Below are positions 36,622-45,949 of a stretch of DNA of 64,000 bases, piece after piece. This stretch comes from Nigerium massiliense (GTDB lineage Bacteria > Actinomycetota > Actinomycetes > Propionibacteriales > Propionibacteriaceae): the NCBI RefSeq assembly GCF_000826085.1, contig NZ_CCYM01000002.1:682001-746000 (forward strand), given 5' to 3'. The position numbers and the translations under genes are program-made. Each line of letters opens with the position of its first letter. Position 1 is the stretch's first letter. Below the pieces are notes generated by a model that was not told where the DNA came from, ran no database searches, and was given only the letters and a program-made list of their open reading frames with translations.

Positions 36622-39600
36622 TCACTCGACCACCACGAGCAGGTCGCCGCCCTCGACGGCCTGAGCATGCCCGATGGCCAGCCGTTTCACCGTGCCCGCG
36701 ACCGGGCTGCTGATGACCGCCTCCATCTTCATGGCCTCGATCGAGGCCACCTGCTCGCCCGCGGCGACCTCCTGGCCCTCCTCGACCGTCAGCGTCACCA
36801 CGCCCGCGAACGGAGCGGCGACCTGGCCGGGCACCTTCGGGTCGGCGCGCTCGGCCTGGGTGACCGTCGACTTCACCGACGAGTCCCGCACCCACACCTG
36901 CCGCATCTGGCCGTTGATCGTCGCCATCACGGGGCGCATGCCGCGCTCGTCCGCCTCGCCGATCGCGGTCAGGCTCATCAGGAGGGTCTTGCCGCGCTCG
37001 ATGGGCACCTTGTGCTCGACCCCGAGCTCGAGACCGTGCAGGAACTGGCGGGTGGTCAGCACCGACAGGTCGGAGTAGGACTCGCTCGCCGCCTCGTACT
37101 CCGCGGTCGGGCCCGGGAACAGCAGCCGGTTCAAGGTGCGACGCGGCTCGCGCTCCAGCGCGTCGGCGTCCTCGGGCGCGAGCTCGGTCTCGACGGGCTT
37201 GGTGCGGCGTCCGGCGAGCGCCTTGGTGCGGAATGGCTCGGGCCAGCCTCCGGGCGGATCGCCCAGGTCGCCGTTGAGGAAGCCGATCACCGAGTCGGGG
37301 ATGTCGTACTTCTGGGGGTCGGCCTCGAAGTCGGCCGGGTCGGCCCCGACGCCCACCAGCGCGAGCGCGAGATCGCCGACGACCTTGGAGGACGGCGTCA
37401 CCTTCACGATGTTGCCGAGGATGCGGTTGGCGGCGGCATACATGTCTTCGATCGCCTCGAAGTGCTCCCCCAGCCCCAGCGCGATGGCCTGCTGGCGCAG
37501 GTTCGACAGCTGGCCGCCGGGGATCTCGTGCAGGTAGACGCGACCCGTCGGCCCCGGCAGCCCCGACTCGAACATCCCATACAGCATCCGGACGCCCTCG
37601 AAGTACGGCTCCAGGGCGGTCGCCGCCTCCAGCGAGAGCCCGGTGGGGCGGTCGGTGTCGTCCGTGGCCGCGATGAGCGCCGACAGCGGAACCTGGGACG
37701 TCGTCCCCGCCCACGCCGCCGACGCGACGTCGACCGCGTCCACCCCGGCATCGATGGCGGCCAGGAGCGTGCCGAGCTGGCCCCCGGCGGTGTCGTGGGT
37801 GTGCAGGTGCACGGGCAGGTCGAAGTTCGACCGCAGGGCCGAGACCAGCTTCACCGCCGCCGGCGCCCGCAGCAGGCCGGCCATGTCTTTGATGGCGAGG
37901 ATGTGCGCGCCGGCCTCGACGAGCTTCTCGGCCATCGCGAGGTAGTAGTCGAGCGTGTAGAGCTTCTCGCCCGGGCTGGTCATGTTGCCCGTGTAGCAGA
38001 TGGCGGCCTCGGCGACGGCATGGTCGGTCTCGAGGACGGCCTCGATCGCCGGACGGATCTGCTCGACGTTGTTCAGCGCGTCGAAGATGCGGAAGATGTC
38101 GATGCCGCTGGACGCCGCCTCACGCACGAACGCCTTGGTGACCGCGAGCGGGTAGGGCGTGTAGCCGACCGTGTTGCGGCCGCGCAGCAGCATCTGGATC
38201 GGCAGGTTCGGCATCAGCTCGTGCAGGGTGTCGAGCCGGGCCCACGGGTCCTCCTTGAGGAAGCGCAGCGCCACGTCGTAGGTCGCGCCGCCCCAGGCCT
38301 CCACCGAGAACAGCTGCGGCAGCATGCGCGCGAGGTGCGGGGCGACGTTCATCAGGTCACGGGTACGCACTCGGGTGGCGAGCAGCGACTGGTGGGCGTC
38401 CCGGAACGTGGTGTCGGTGACGGCCACCTGCGTGCTGGCGCGCAGCTCGTCGGCGAAGCCCTTCGGCCCGAGCGCGAGCAGCCGCTGGCGCGCACCGTCC
38501 GGCGGAGGGGATGTGAGGTCGATGTTCGGCAGTTTCTCGCGGGCGATCATCGGGGTGCGCGGGTCGCCGTGGGGCTTGTTGACGGTGGTCTCGGCGAGGT
38601 AGGTGAGCAGCTTCGTCGCCCGGTCGGCGGACTCGTGGCCGGTGAGCAACCAGGGGCGCTCGTCGATGAAGGACGTCGTGATGTGGCCCGAGCGGAAGTC
38701 CGGGTCGGCGAGGACGGCCTTGAGGAACCCGATGTTCGTCGAGACGCCGCGGACGCGGAATTCGCTCAGCGCGCGGGACGCCCGGCGGACCGCGGTCGAG
38801 AAGTCGCGGCCGCGGCAGGTGAGCTTCACCATCATCGAGTCGAAGTGGGCGCCGATCTCCGCCCCGGCGAACACGGTGCCGCCGTCCAGGCGGATACCCG
38901 CGCCGCCCGGCGTCCGGTAGACGCTGACGTGGCCGGTGTCGGGACGGAAGCCGTTGGCCGGGTCCTCGGTGGTGACGCGGCACTGCAGCGCGGCGCCACG
39001 GGTCTGGATGGTCTCCTGATGCAGCCCCAGGTCGTCCAGGGTCGCCCCGGCCGCGATGCGCAACTGGCTGCTCACGAGGTCGACGTCGGTGACCTCCTCG
39101 GTGACCGTGTGCTCGACCTGGATGCGGGGGTTCATCTCGATGAAGACGTAGCGGCCGTCCTCGCCCAGGAGGAACTCCACAGTGCCCGCGTTGACGTAGT
39201 TGATGTGCTCGGCGAACGCGACCGCGCTGGCGCAGATCTGCTCGCGCAGTCCGGCGTCGAGGTTCGGCGCGGGGGCCAGCTCGATGACCTTCTGGTGGCG
39301 GCGCTGCAGAGAGCAGTCGCGCTCGTAGAGGTGGATCACCTGGCCCTCGCCGTCGGCGAGGATCTGCACCTCGATGTGCCGCGGGCTGAGCACGGCCTGC
39401 TCGAGGTACATGCGACTGTCGCCGAACGCGCTGCCGGCCTCGCGCATCGCCTCGGTGAGAGCGGCTTCGAGCTTGGTCGGGTCGTCCACCCGGCGCATGC
39501 CGCGTCCACCGCCACCGCTGACCGCCTTGACGAACAGCGGGAAGCCGATGTCGTCCGCTGCGGCGACCAGCGTCGCCACGTCCTCGGACGGCTCGGAGCC

Positions 39601-39999
39601 GCGCAGTGTGGGTAGGCCCGCCTCCCGGGCGGCCGCGATCGCGCGGGCCTTGTTGCCGGTGAGCTTGAGCACGTCCTCGGACGGCCCCACGAACGTGATG
39701 CCCTCCTCGGCGCAGCGCCTGGCCAGGTCGGGGTTCTCCGACAAGAAGCCGTAGCCCGGGTAGACGGCGTCGGCGCCCGCTTCCTTGGCCGCGCGCACAA
39801 TCCCCTCGATGTCGAGGTACGCGCGGACGGGGTGACCGACCTCGCCGATCTCGTACGACTCGTCCGCCTTCAGCCGGTACTCCGACAGCCGGTCCTCGTA
39901 GGGGAACACCGCGACCGTCGTGATGCCGAGTTCCGTCGCCGCACGGAACGCGCGCACGGCGATCTCGCCGCGGTTGGCGACCAGCACCTTCGTGAACAT
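36622..39999 (-). CDS. pyc: Pyruvate carboxylase
   Basis: A 1125-residue single-chain enzyme. The biotin carboxylase domain (about 1-450) begins KVLVANRGEIAVRAFRA and has GGGGRGMR. The carboxyltransferase domain (about 520-800) has TDTTFRDAHQSLLATRVR. The C-terminal carrier domain has EAMKMEA with the biotin-accepting Lys1091. It carboxylates pyruvate to oxaloacetate with ATP and bicarbonate, replenishing the TCA or propionate cycle. It is a single gene with no accessory neighbours. Confidence 0.97.
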   Translation of the reverse strand: MFTKVLVANRGEIAVRAFRAATELGITTVAVFPYEDRLSEYRLKADESYEIGEVGHPVRAYLDIEGIVRAAKEAGADAVYPGYGFLSENPDLARRCAEEGITFVGPSEDVLKLTGNKARAIAAAREAGLPTLRGSEPSEDVATLVAAADDIGFPLFVKAVSGGGGRGMRRVDDPTKLEAALTEAMREAGSAFGDSRMYLEQAVLSPRHIEVQILADGEGQVIHLYERDCSLQRRHQKVIELAPAPNLDAGLREQICASAVAFAEHINYVNAGTVEFLLGEDGRYVFIEMNPRIQVEHTVTEEVTDVDLVSSQLRIAAGATLDDLGLHQETIQTRGAALQCRVTTEDPANGFRPDTGHVSVYRTPGGAGIRLDGGTVFAGAEIGAHFDSMMVKLTCRGRDFSTAVRRASRALSEFRVRGVSTNIGFLKAVLADPDFRSGHITTSFIDERPWLLTGHESADRATKLLTYLAETTVNKPHGDPRTPMIAREKLPNIDLTSPPPDGARQRLLALGPKGFADELRASTQVAVTDTTFRDAHQSLLATRVRTRDLMNVAPHLARMLPQLFSVEAWGGATYDVALRFLKEDPWARLDTLHELMPNLPIQMLLRGRNTVGYTPYPLAVTKAFVREAASSGIDIFRIFDALNNVEQIRPAIEAVLETDHAVAEAAICYTGNMTSPGEKLYTLDYYLAMAEKLVEAGAHILAIKDMAGLLRAPAAVKLVSALRSNFDLPVHLHTHDTAGGQLGTLLAAIDAGVDAVDVASAAWAGTTSQVPLSALIAATDDTDRPTGLSLEAATALEPYFEGVRMLYGMFESGLPGPTGRVYLHEIPGGQLSNLRQQAIALGLGEHFEAIEDMYAAANRILGNIVKVTPSSKVVGDLALALVGVGADPADFEADPQKYDIPDSVIGFLNGDLGDPPGGWPEPFRTKALAGRRTKPVETELAPEDADALEREPRRTLNRLLFPGPTAEYEAASESYSDLSVLTTRQFLHGLELGVEHKVPIERGKTLLMSLTAIGEADERGMRPVMATINGQMRQVWVRDSSVKSTVTQAERADPKVPGQVAAPFAGVVTLTVEEGQEVAAGEQVASIEAMKMEAVISSPVAGTVKRLAIGHAQAVEGGDLLVVVE

Positions 40000-40148
40000 C
40001 GCAGACCCCTTAGCCGAAGAGACAGTGCGCTCAATCTAGAGGGTGTCGATGGCATTCCCGCCGGACGTCCGCGATAGAGGACCGCGCCGCAGGACGCCGG
40101 GCGCGAGCGAGCAGCCGCACGTGGGGCCGGCGGCGCAGAAGGGCGTCG

Positions 40149-41369
40149 TCAGCCGCGCGCTCGCGATGGGGTGTAGGCGCAGAACGGCTCCTCGGCCAGG
40201 TAGTCGCCGGTCATCGCGTAGGCGCGGGCGCGGGAACCGCCGCAGGCGTCCCGATAGCCGCACACCCCGCACTTGCCCTTCAACAGGGTGCGATCGCGCA
40301 GGTCGGTGAACACCGGCGAGTGACGGTAGATGTCGATGATGTCCGTCTCGCGGATGTTGCCGGCCTTCACGGGCAGGAACCCCGAGGGGTAGATGTCGCC
40401 GGTGTGGCTGATGAAGATGAACCCATCGCCGTCGTTGACGTTGCGGGCCCGGCCGATGCCGTCGGACTGGCTGTAGTGCATGCCGCGGGTCATCACGTCG
40501 CGGACGTCCTCGTCGGACTCCCCCGCGCGCACCTCGGCGCGCTTGCGCTGCATCACGACGCGCGAGTACTGCGGGGCTGCCGTCGCCTTGATGTCGAACG
40601 GAGCCGTCTTCGACAGGTCGTACAGCTTGTGGAAGACCTCCTCGAAGCCCTCGGGACCGGCCACGTCCTCCTTCTTGGCCCGGCCCATCGGGACGAGGAA
40701 GAAGACCTCCCAGAACACGACCCCGAGCTGGGTCATGAGCTCGCACATGGCGTCCATGTCGTCGAGGTTCGCCTTGCGGATCACCGTGTTGACCTGGGTG
40801 GACAGCCCGACCTCCTGCGCCTCGCGCAGGATGCGCAGCCCGTGATCGAAGCTGCCGTGGACGCGGCGGAACTCGTCGTGGATGGCGGCGTTCGAGCCGT
40901 CCAGGGAGATCGCCAGGCGGGTCAGCCCCACCGACTTCAGTTCGGCCATCAACTCCTTGGTCGCCAGCGGCGTCGTCGCCGGCGTGATGCCCATCCTCAT
41001 GCCGAGCTTGGCGCCGTACTCGACGAGCTCGACGATGTCGGGACGCTTGAAGCAGTCGCCTCCGGAGAACACGAACACGATCGGCCCGAACTCGCGAAGC
41101 CGGTCCATCATCGCCTTCGCCTCGGCGGTGGTCAGTTCGCCCGCGTCGCGCAGCGGCTGCGCGTTCGCCCGGCAGTGCTGGCAGGCCAGGTCGCAGGCCT
41201 GGGTGGTCTCCCAGATCGCGATGAACGGCGCCTTGTCGAAGTCCAGGCTCCGTCGGGACGCCCCCGCGTGCGGGTGCCCGCCCGGATGCCCTCCGGGGTG
41301 ACCTCCTGGGTGTCCACCGGGATGACCGGTGGTCGGCGCGGGCAAAGTCACGGAGTGCGGGTGCGGCAT
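40149..41369 (-). CDS. Radical SAM/SPASM protein with His-rich N-terminus (AhbC/AhbD/NirJ-like)
   Basis: A 406-residue radical SAM protein. The first 37 residues are His/Gly/Pro-rich with tandem GGHP units. The cluster motif is CDLACQHC (Cys59, Cys63, Cys66), followed by FSGGDCFKRPDI. The C-terminal SPASM region, KGKCGVCGYRDACGGSRARAYA then FCAY, resembles the haem-biosynthetic AhbC/AhbD/NirJ group, with Ser in place of one Cys found in some relatives. Related actinobacterial proteins have no settled role. The start is six bases after TAGCAT (leaderless), and a 17-base palindrome abuts the -10 box. Confidence 0.8.
   Translation of the reverse strand: MPHPHSVTLPAPTTGHPGGHPGGHPGGHPGGHPHAGASRRSLDFDKAPFIAIWETTQACDLACQHCRANAQPLRDAGELTTAEAKAMMDRLREFGPIVFVFSGGDCFKRPDIVELVEYGAKLGMRMGITPATTPLATKELMAELKSVGLTRLAISLDGSNAAIHDEFRRVHGSFDHGLRILREAQEVGLSTQVNTVIRKANLDDMDAMCELMTQLGVVFWEVFFLVPMGRAKKEDVAGPEGFEEVFHKLYDLSKTAPFDIKATAAPQYSRVVMQRKRAEVRAGESDEDVRDVMTRGMHYSQSDGIGRARNVNDGDGFIFISHTGDIYPSGFLPVKAGNIRETDIIDIYRHSPVFTDLRDRTLLKGKCGVCGYRDACGGSRARAYAMTGDYLAEEPFCAYTPSRARG
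41271..41327 (-). repeat. Tandem GGHP-coding repeat
   Basis: Residues 15-33 of the radical SAM protein are five GHP units joined by Gly (period 12 bases). The His spacing suggests metal binding. Repeat number could vary by slippage. Confidence 0.8.
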
Positions 41370-41383
41370 GTCGCCATGCTAGC

Positions 41384-41400
41384 TACTACCCACGGTAGTA
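41384..41400. promoter_or_regulatory. Palindromic operator upstream of the radical SAM gene
   Basis: Perfect dyad TACTACC-CAC-GGTAGTA. It lies directly upstream of the -10 box (minus-strand TAGCAT, 41376-41381), between -10 and -35, a classical repressor position. The cognate regulator is not in the window. Confidence 0.7.
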
Positions 41401-41442
41401 CGTGCCCATTCCTCCAGAGATCCCGGAGGAATCCGGATATCC

Positions 41443-42267
41443 TCAGCCGGCGCCGCCCGGCCGCGCGATGACCTCACCGTGCGGCAGGAAGAACCAGGCG
41501 TCCGGGTCGTCGCCCCAGCGACGCCACCCGTCGGCGATCCGCTCGAGCTCGGCACGCGTCACGCCGTGAGCCTCGGCGCGATCGGCGAAGGACGAGTTCA
41601 GGACGCGGTCCGCCTGGGAGCGTCCCCACCAGGCGGTGGACTCGGCGGTGGCGTACGTCCAGGAGGACGAGCCCGCGAACTCCACCGTGAGGCCGGCCTC
41701 CCGCACCCACGCCCGCAGCCGGCGTCCCGCGTCCGGCTCACCACCCGTCGACCGCGCGAGGCTGCGGTACAGCTCGCGCCACCGGGCGAGCTCGTCGACT
41801 TCGGGGTACCAGGCCATGGCGCCGTAGTCGGCGTCGCGGACGGCGACGATGCCACCGGGGCGGCAATACCTTCCCATCGCCCGCAGCGCGCCGACGGGGT
41901 CGAGCACGTGCTGCAGCACCTGATGGGCGTGCACGACGTCGAAGGACGCCGGCTCGATGTCGAGGGAGAACAGGTCGCCGACGACGAACGCAGTGACACG
42001 GTCGCCCCGGCGGTCGGCGGCCTCCCGGGACGCCGCGATCGCGGGCTCCGCGGCGTCCACGCCGGTCACGCGGCCGTCCGGCCCCACCCGCCCGGCGAGG
42101 TCGAGGGTGATCGACCCGGGACCGCAACCGAGATCGAGCACGCGCTGACCGGGCCGCAGCCGGTCGAGCACGTAGCCGCAGCTGTTCTCCGCCGTTCGGG
42201 TCCCGTGGGACGCCAGCACGCTGGCGTGGTGCCCGTGGACGTAGGTGCCTGCGCTCCTGGTGGCCAT
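41443..42267 (-). CDS. Class I SAM-dependent methyltransferase
   Basis: A 274-residue protein with the UbiE/Coq5-like methyltransferase core: VLDLGCGPGSITLDLA (motif I), VTGVDAAEPAI (acidic strand 2 end), FDVVHAHQVLQHV and GGIVAVRDADYGA. The C-terminal 100 residues are a substrate-cap region with many Trp. The start at 42267 is favoured over an upstream frame extension because TAGCGT ends seven bases before ATG. Substrate unknown; it may be a small molecule. Confidence 0.82.
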   Translation of the reverse strand: MATRSAGTYVHGHHASVLASHGTRTAENSCGYVLDRLRPGQRVLDLGCGPGSITLDLAGRVGPDGRVTGVDAAEPAIAASREAADRRGDRVTAFVVGDLFSLDIEPASFDVVHAHQVLQHVLDPVGALRAMGRYCRPGGIVAVRDADYGAMAWYPEVDELARWRELYRSLARSTGGEPDAGRRLRAWVREAGLTVEFAGSSSWTYATAESTAWWGRSQADRVLNSSFADRAEAHGVTRAELERIADGWRRWGDDPDAWFFLPHGEVIARPGGAG

Positions 42268-42309
42268 GACGCCCACGCTAGGCGCGACCCCCAACGCCGC
42301 CGGCGGGTC

Positions 42310-44577
42310 TCACGCGCGATTCGAATCCTCGCCGCGAGGCCCGGCCGGCGTCCGCTCGGTCGGCTCCGGTTCGTTCGTGACCGTCACGGTGTGCCGTTCC
42401 CCGCGGTGCGTGAACGTGAAGGTCAGGCTCTTCCAGGACGCCGGCAGCTGCGGGTGCGTGCTGAACCCGTCCGCCGTCAACCGCAGCCCGGCGAAGCCGT
42501 AGACGGCCGCCTGCCACATGCCGCCCGCGGACGCCCCGTGGATGCCGTCGGACGCGTTGTGCCGCACGTCCAGCAGGTCGGCCCGGGCCGCGCGCAGGAA
42601 GTGGTCGTAGCCGCGCTCGGAGTCCCCGGCCCGGCAGGCCATCACGGCGCTGATTGACGGCCCCAGGCTGGAGCCGAACTCGTGGTCGGTGCGCGGGTCG
42701 TAGTAGGCGTAGTTGGCCCGGAGCTGCGCGGACGTGAACTCGTCCGAGAGCAGGTACTGCAGCATCATCACGTCCGGCTGCTTGAGCACCTGCGTCCTCG
42801 CGCACCCCTCGATCCCGTCGATCTGCTGCATCGACTCGGTGCGCTCGGGACTGCGCAGCAGCTCGATATCGGCGTCGGGCAGGGCGAAGTAGCCCTCGAA
42901 CTGCTCCACGAGCCCGGTCTTCTCGTCCAGGGGCAGAAACATGCCGGCCGCGACGGTCTTCCAGGAGGCCCGGGCCTCGTCGTCGATCGCCAGCGCCTCC
43001 CCGAGCTCGGCCGCGCGCTGCGGATGCTTGTCGGACAGCCACCTCCACACGTCCTCCGCGGCCCGCAGGTGCCAGCGGGCGAAGTAGTTCGTGTAGGCGT
43101 TGTCGTCCACGTGGTCGTGGTACTCGTCGGGGCCGATGACTTCGCGGAAGTGGTAGCGACCGTCCTTCTCGAGCGTGGCCGCGGACGCCCAGAACCGGGC
43201 GCCGTCCAGGACCATCTCGGCGCCCATGTCGCGCATGAAGTCGTCGTCGCCGGTCGCGCCCCAGTACTGCAGGACGCCGAACGCGATGTCGGCGGTGATG
43301 TGGATCTCGATGTCGCCGGTCCAGATCCGCACCAGCTTCGTGCGGTCGTTCAGGTCGGGCACCCAGGTCGGCGTCACCTCGACGCCCTCGCCGGCCGACT
43401 CCCACGGGTACTGCGCGCCCCGGTAGCCGTTCGCCGCAGCCTTCGCCCGCGCGCCCGCCAGCCCGTGCCAGCGGTAGGCGAGCATGTTGCGGGCCACCTC
43501 GGGCTCCGTGTGGACGAAGAGCGGCAGCATGAACGACTCGGTGTCCCAGAACACGTGGTGGCGGTAGCCGAAGCCGCTCAGCGTCTTCGCGCCGATGCTC
43601 GCCCGGTCGGTGAACCGCGGGGCGGCGATCTGCAGCTGGAACAGGTTGTAGCGCAACGCGATCTGCGCCTCCGGGTCACCGTCGACGACGATGTCGCTCG
43701 CCGCCCAGCGGTCGGCCCACACGGCGGAGCTGCCGGCCAGCACCGCCGCCCAGCCGGCGTCCGCCAGCTCGCGGGCCAGGCCGAACGCCTCGCCGACCGG
43801 GTCCGCGGAGCTCACCGACGCGATCGTCGCGACGTACTTGGTCAGCACGGCGGTCGTCCCGGCCGTCAGCTCGCACTCGTGCTCGACGGCCGGCGCTCCG
43901 TCGGCATCGCTGCCCCACGCCTTCGACCCGGCGCCCTGCAGCGTCACGACAGCGGCCTGGGCGACCTCGATGGTGGTGGCGCGGGTACGGACCCGCAGGG
44001 AGGCGGCCCACTCGTCGGACGTCTGCCCGACGTGGTCGAAGTGCACGCGCCCGGTGTTCTCGACGTGGCTGTCCAGCGGTGCGCGCAGCCGCACCCTGGC
44101 GTCCGCGTCCGCGGTCACGCTCACCCGGACGGCCGAGCCGCCGGCACGCGACGCGTCCACGAACCGCTCGAAGGCCAAGGTGACGGCCGGGGCCTCGTCG
44201 TTGGCACGCCAGCGCGCCGTCCGCGTGAGCAGCCCGGTGCGCAGGTCGAGCCGGCGGTGGTAGTCCTCGACGACTCCGCGGCGCAGGCTGACGCGCTCGC
44301 CGTCCACCCACACGTCCACGCCGATCCAGCGCGGCAGGTTGGCGAGCTCGCTCATCCCGACCGGCTCGTCGTCCCAGACCCCGTGCAGGAACGTCGCCGG
44401 ATCCTCGCCGGCCAGCCCCTCCTCGAAGCTGCCCCGGACGCACTGGGCGCCGTTGCCGATCGTGAACACCGTCTCGCGGTGCCGCACGCGCTCGGGCTCC
44501 GGGACGGCGTCCTCGACGATGACCCAGCCGTCGTCCTGCTCGTCCTGCGTTGCCGGAACGTCCCCGGTCACGGCCAC
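42310..44577 (-). CDS. Glycoside hydrolase family 65 disaccharide phosphorylase
   Basis: A 755-residue GH65 protein (trehalose/maltose/kojibiose phosphorylase family, usually 750-800). FWDTESFMLPL lies in the (alpha/alpha)6 barrel, and VIGPDEYHDHVDDNAYTNYF carries the general acid Glu485. The N-terminal beta-sandwich and the C-terminal small domain are present. It should split an alpha-glucoside with phosphate to give beta-glucose-1-phosphate. The usual partner, beta-phosphoglucomutase, is not adjacent. The GTG start follows GAGGAGG. The exact disaccharide cannot be told from sequence alone. Confidence 0.9.
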   Translation of the reverse strand: MAVTGDVPATQDEQDDGWVIVEDAVPEPERVRHRETVFTIGNGAQCVRGSFEEGLAGEDPATFLHGVWDDEPVGMSELANLPRWIGVDVWVDGERVSLRRGVVEDYHRRLDLRTGLLTRTARWRANDEAPAVTLAFERFVDASRAGGSAVRVSVTADADARVRLRAPLDSHVENTGRVHFDHVGQTSDEWAASLRVRTRATTIEVAQAAVVTLQGAGSKAWGSDADGAPAVEHECELTAGTTAVLTKYVATIASVSSADPVGEAFGLARELADAGWAAVLAGSSAVWADRWAASDIVVDGDPEAQIALRYNLFQLQIAAPRFTDRASIGAKTLSGFGYRHHVFWDTESFMLPLFVHTEPEVARNMLAYRWHGLAGARAKAAANGYRGAQYPWESAGEGVEVTPTWVPDLNDRTKLVRIWTGDIEIHITADIAFGVLQYWGATGDDDFMRDMGAEMVLDGARFWASAATLEKDGRYHFREVIGPDEYHDHVDDNAYTNYFARWHLRAAEDVWRWLSDKHPQRAAELGEALAIDDEARASWKTVAAGMFLPLDEKTGLVEQFEGYFALPDADIELLRSPERTESMQQIDGIEGCARTQVLKQPDVMMLQYLLSDEFTSAQLRANYAYYDPRTDHEFGSSLGPSISAVMACRAGDSERGYDHFLRAARADLLDVRHNASDGIHGASAGGMWQAAVYGFAGLRLTADGFSTHPQLPASWKSLTFTFTHRGERHTVTVTNEPEPTERTPAGPRGEDSNRA

Positions 44578-44644
44578 CTGTCAGCCTCCTCGCTGTGTCT
44601 TGCCGGGCCTTCTCCCGCGTTGAGCCGCTGCCGCGGCCCGCGCC

Positions 44645-45832
44645 TCACAGGACCGCGGCGATGGCCTTCGCGACGTACTCCACGTTGGCCTGGTTCAACG
44701 CCGCGATGCAGATGCGGCCCGCGTCGGTGCCGTAGACGGCGTACTCGTGACGGAGCTTTTGCATCTGCTCCTTGGTGAGCCCGGAGTAGCTGAACATGCC
44801 GACCTGGTCGGTGATGAAGCTCATGTCCTGTGCGACGCCGGCGGCCTTCAGGCCCTCCACGAGCGCGACGCGCATCGCCTTGATCCGGGTGCGCATCTGG
44901 GCGAGCTCGCCCTCCCACTGGGCGCGCAGCGCGATGTCGTCCAGGACGGTCGCGACGATCGCGGCGCCGTGCGTGGGCGGGTTCGAGTAGTTCGTGCGGA
45001 TGACGATCTTCACCTGCGACATCACCCGGGCCGCCTCCGCGGCGTCCGAGCAGACGATGGAGAGGGCGCCGACGCGCTCGCCGTACAGGCTGAAGCTCTT
45101 GCTGAACGACGTCGACACGAAGAACGACGGCACCTCGGCGGCGAACCGGCGGACGACGAGGCCGTCCTCTTCGAGCCCCTCGGAGAAGCCCTGGTAGGCC
45201 ATGTCGAGGAACGGCGTCAGGTTGCGCCGCTTGACCGTCTCGATGACCGTGCCCCACTGCTCGGCGTCGAGGTCGTAGCCGGTCGGGTTGTGACAGCACG
45301 CGTGCAGCACGACGATCGTGCCGGCCTCGGCGGCCTCCAGGTCGGCGATCATCCCCGCGAAGTCGATGCCGCGGGCGTCCGCGTCGTAGTAGCGGTACTC
45401 CTCCACCGTGAAGCCGGCGCGGGTGAACAGCGCCCGGTGGTTCTCCCAGCTCGGGTGCGAGATGAGGACCTTCGCGTCCGCGCTCAGCGTGCGCAGGAAG
45501 TCGGCGCCGACCTTGAGGGCGCCGGTGCCGCCGAGGGCCTGCACGGTGACCACGCGGTCCTGTTCGACGGACGGCCCGAAGACCAGCTTCTTCACGTTGG
45601 CGTCGTAGGCGGCCATGCCGGGGATCGGCAGGTACCCCCGCGGGGTCGCCTTCTCCTGCAGCCGTTCCTCGGCGACGCGGACGCAGCCCAGCAGCGGCAG
45701 GCGGCCGTTCTCGTCCTGGTAGACGCCGACGCCGAGGTTGACCTTGGCCGGGTTCGTGTCGGCGTTGAACTGCTCGGTGAGGCCCAGGATGGGATCGGCG
45801 GGCGCGGCTTCGACGGACGAGAACAAAGTCAT
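44645..45832 (-). CDS. Aspartate/aromatic aminotransferase (class I)
   Basis: A 395-residue PLP enzyme of the AspC/TyrB group: NLGVGVYQDENGRLPLL (in parts), HACCHNPTGYDL, and the PLP Lys245 in STSFSKSFSLYGERVG, with SNPPTHGA and MFSYSGLTKEQM typical of the family. It exchanges amino groups between aspartate or aromatic amino acids and 2-oxoglutarate. AAAGGAT provides a ribosome-binding site. It is divergent from the transglutaminase locus and otherwise stands alone. Confidence 0.92.
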   Translation of the reverse strand: MTLFSSVEAAPADPILGLTEQFNADTNPAKVNLGVGVYQDENGRLPLLGCVRVAEERLQEKATPRGYLPIPGMAAYDANVKKLVFGPSVEQDRVVTVQALGGTGALKVGADFLRTLSADAKVLISHPSWENHRALFTRAGFTVEEYRYYDADARGIDFAGMIADLEAAEAGTIVVLHACCHNPTGYDLDAEQWGTVIETVKRRNLTPFLDMAYQGFSEGLEEDGLVVRRFAAEVPSFFVSTSFSKSFSLYGERVGALSIVCSDAAEAARVMSQVKIVIRTNYSNPPTHGAAIVATVLDDIALRAQWEGELAQMRTRIKAMRVALVEGLKAAGVAQDMSFITDQVGMFSYSGLTKEQMQKLRHEYAVYGTDAGRICIAALNQANVEYVAKAIAAVL

Positions 45833-45925
45833 GATGGGGATCCTTTCGGTCGCTGGCTCACTCTACCGATCCGGAGCGGGTCCGCTCGGAAACGTCGGCG
45901 GAACGTCCACCGCAGACAACGGGTG

Positions 45926-45949
45926 CCCTGGGCACTAGATTTCCCAGGG
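45926..45949 (+). promoter_or_regulatory. Dyad over the -10 box of the transglutaminase locus
   Basis: CCCTGGG and CCCAGGG arms flank CACTAGATTT; TAGATT (45936-45941) is the likely -10 box, seven bases before the GTG at 45949. The dyad could be an operator and the transcript is probably leaderless. Confidence 0.5.
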
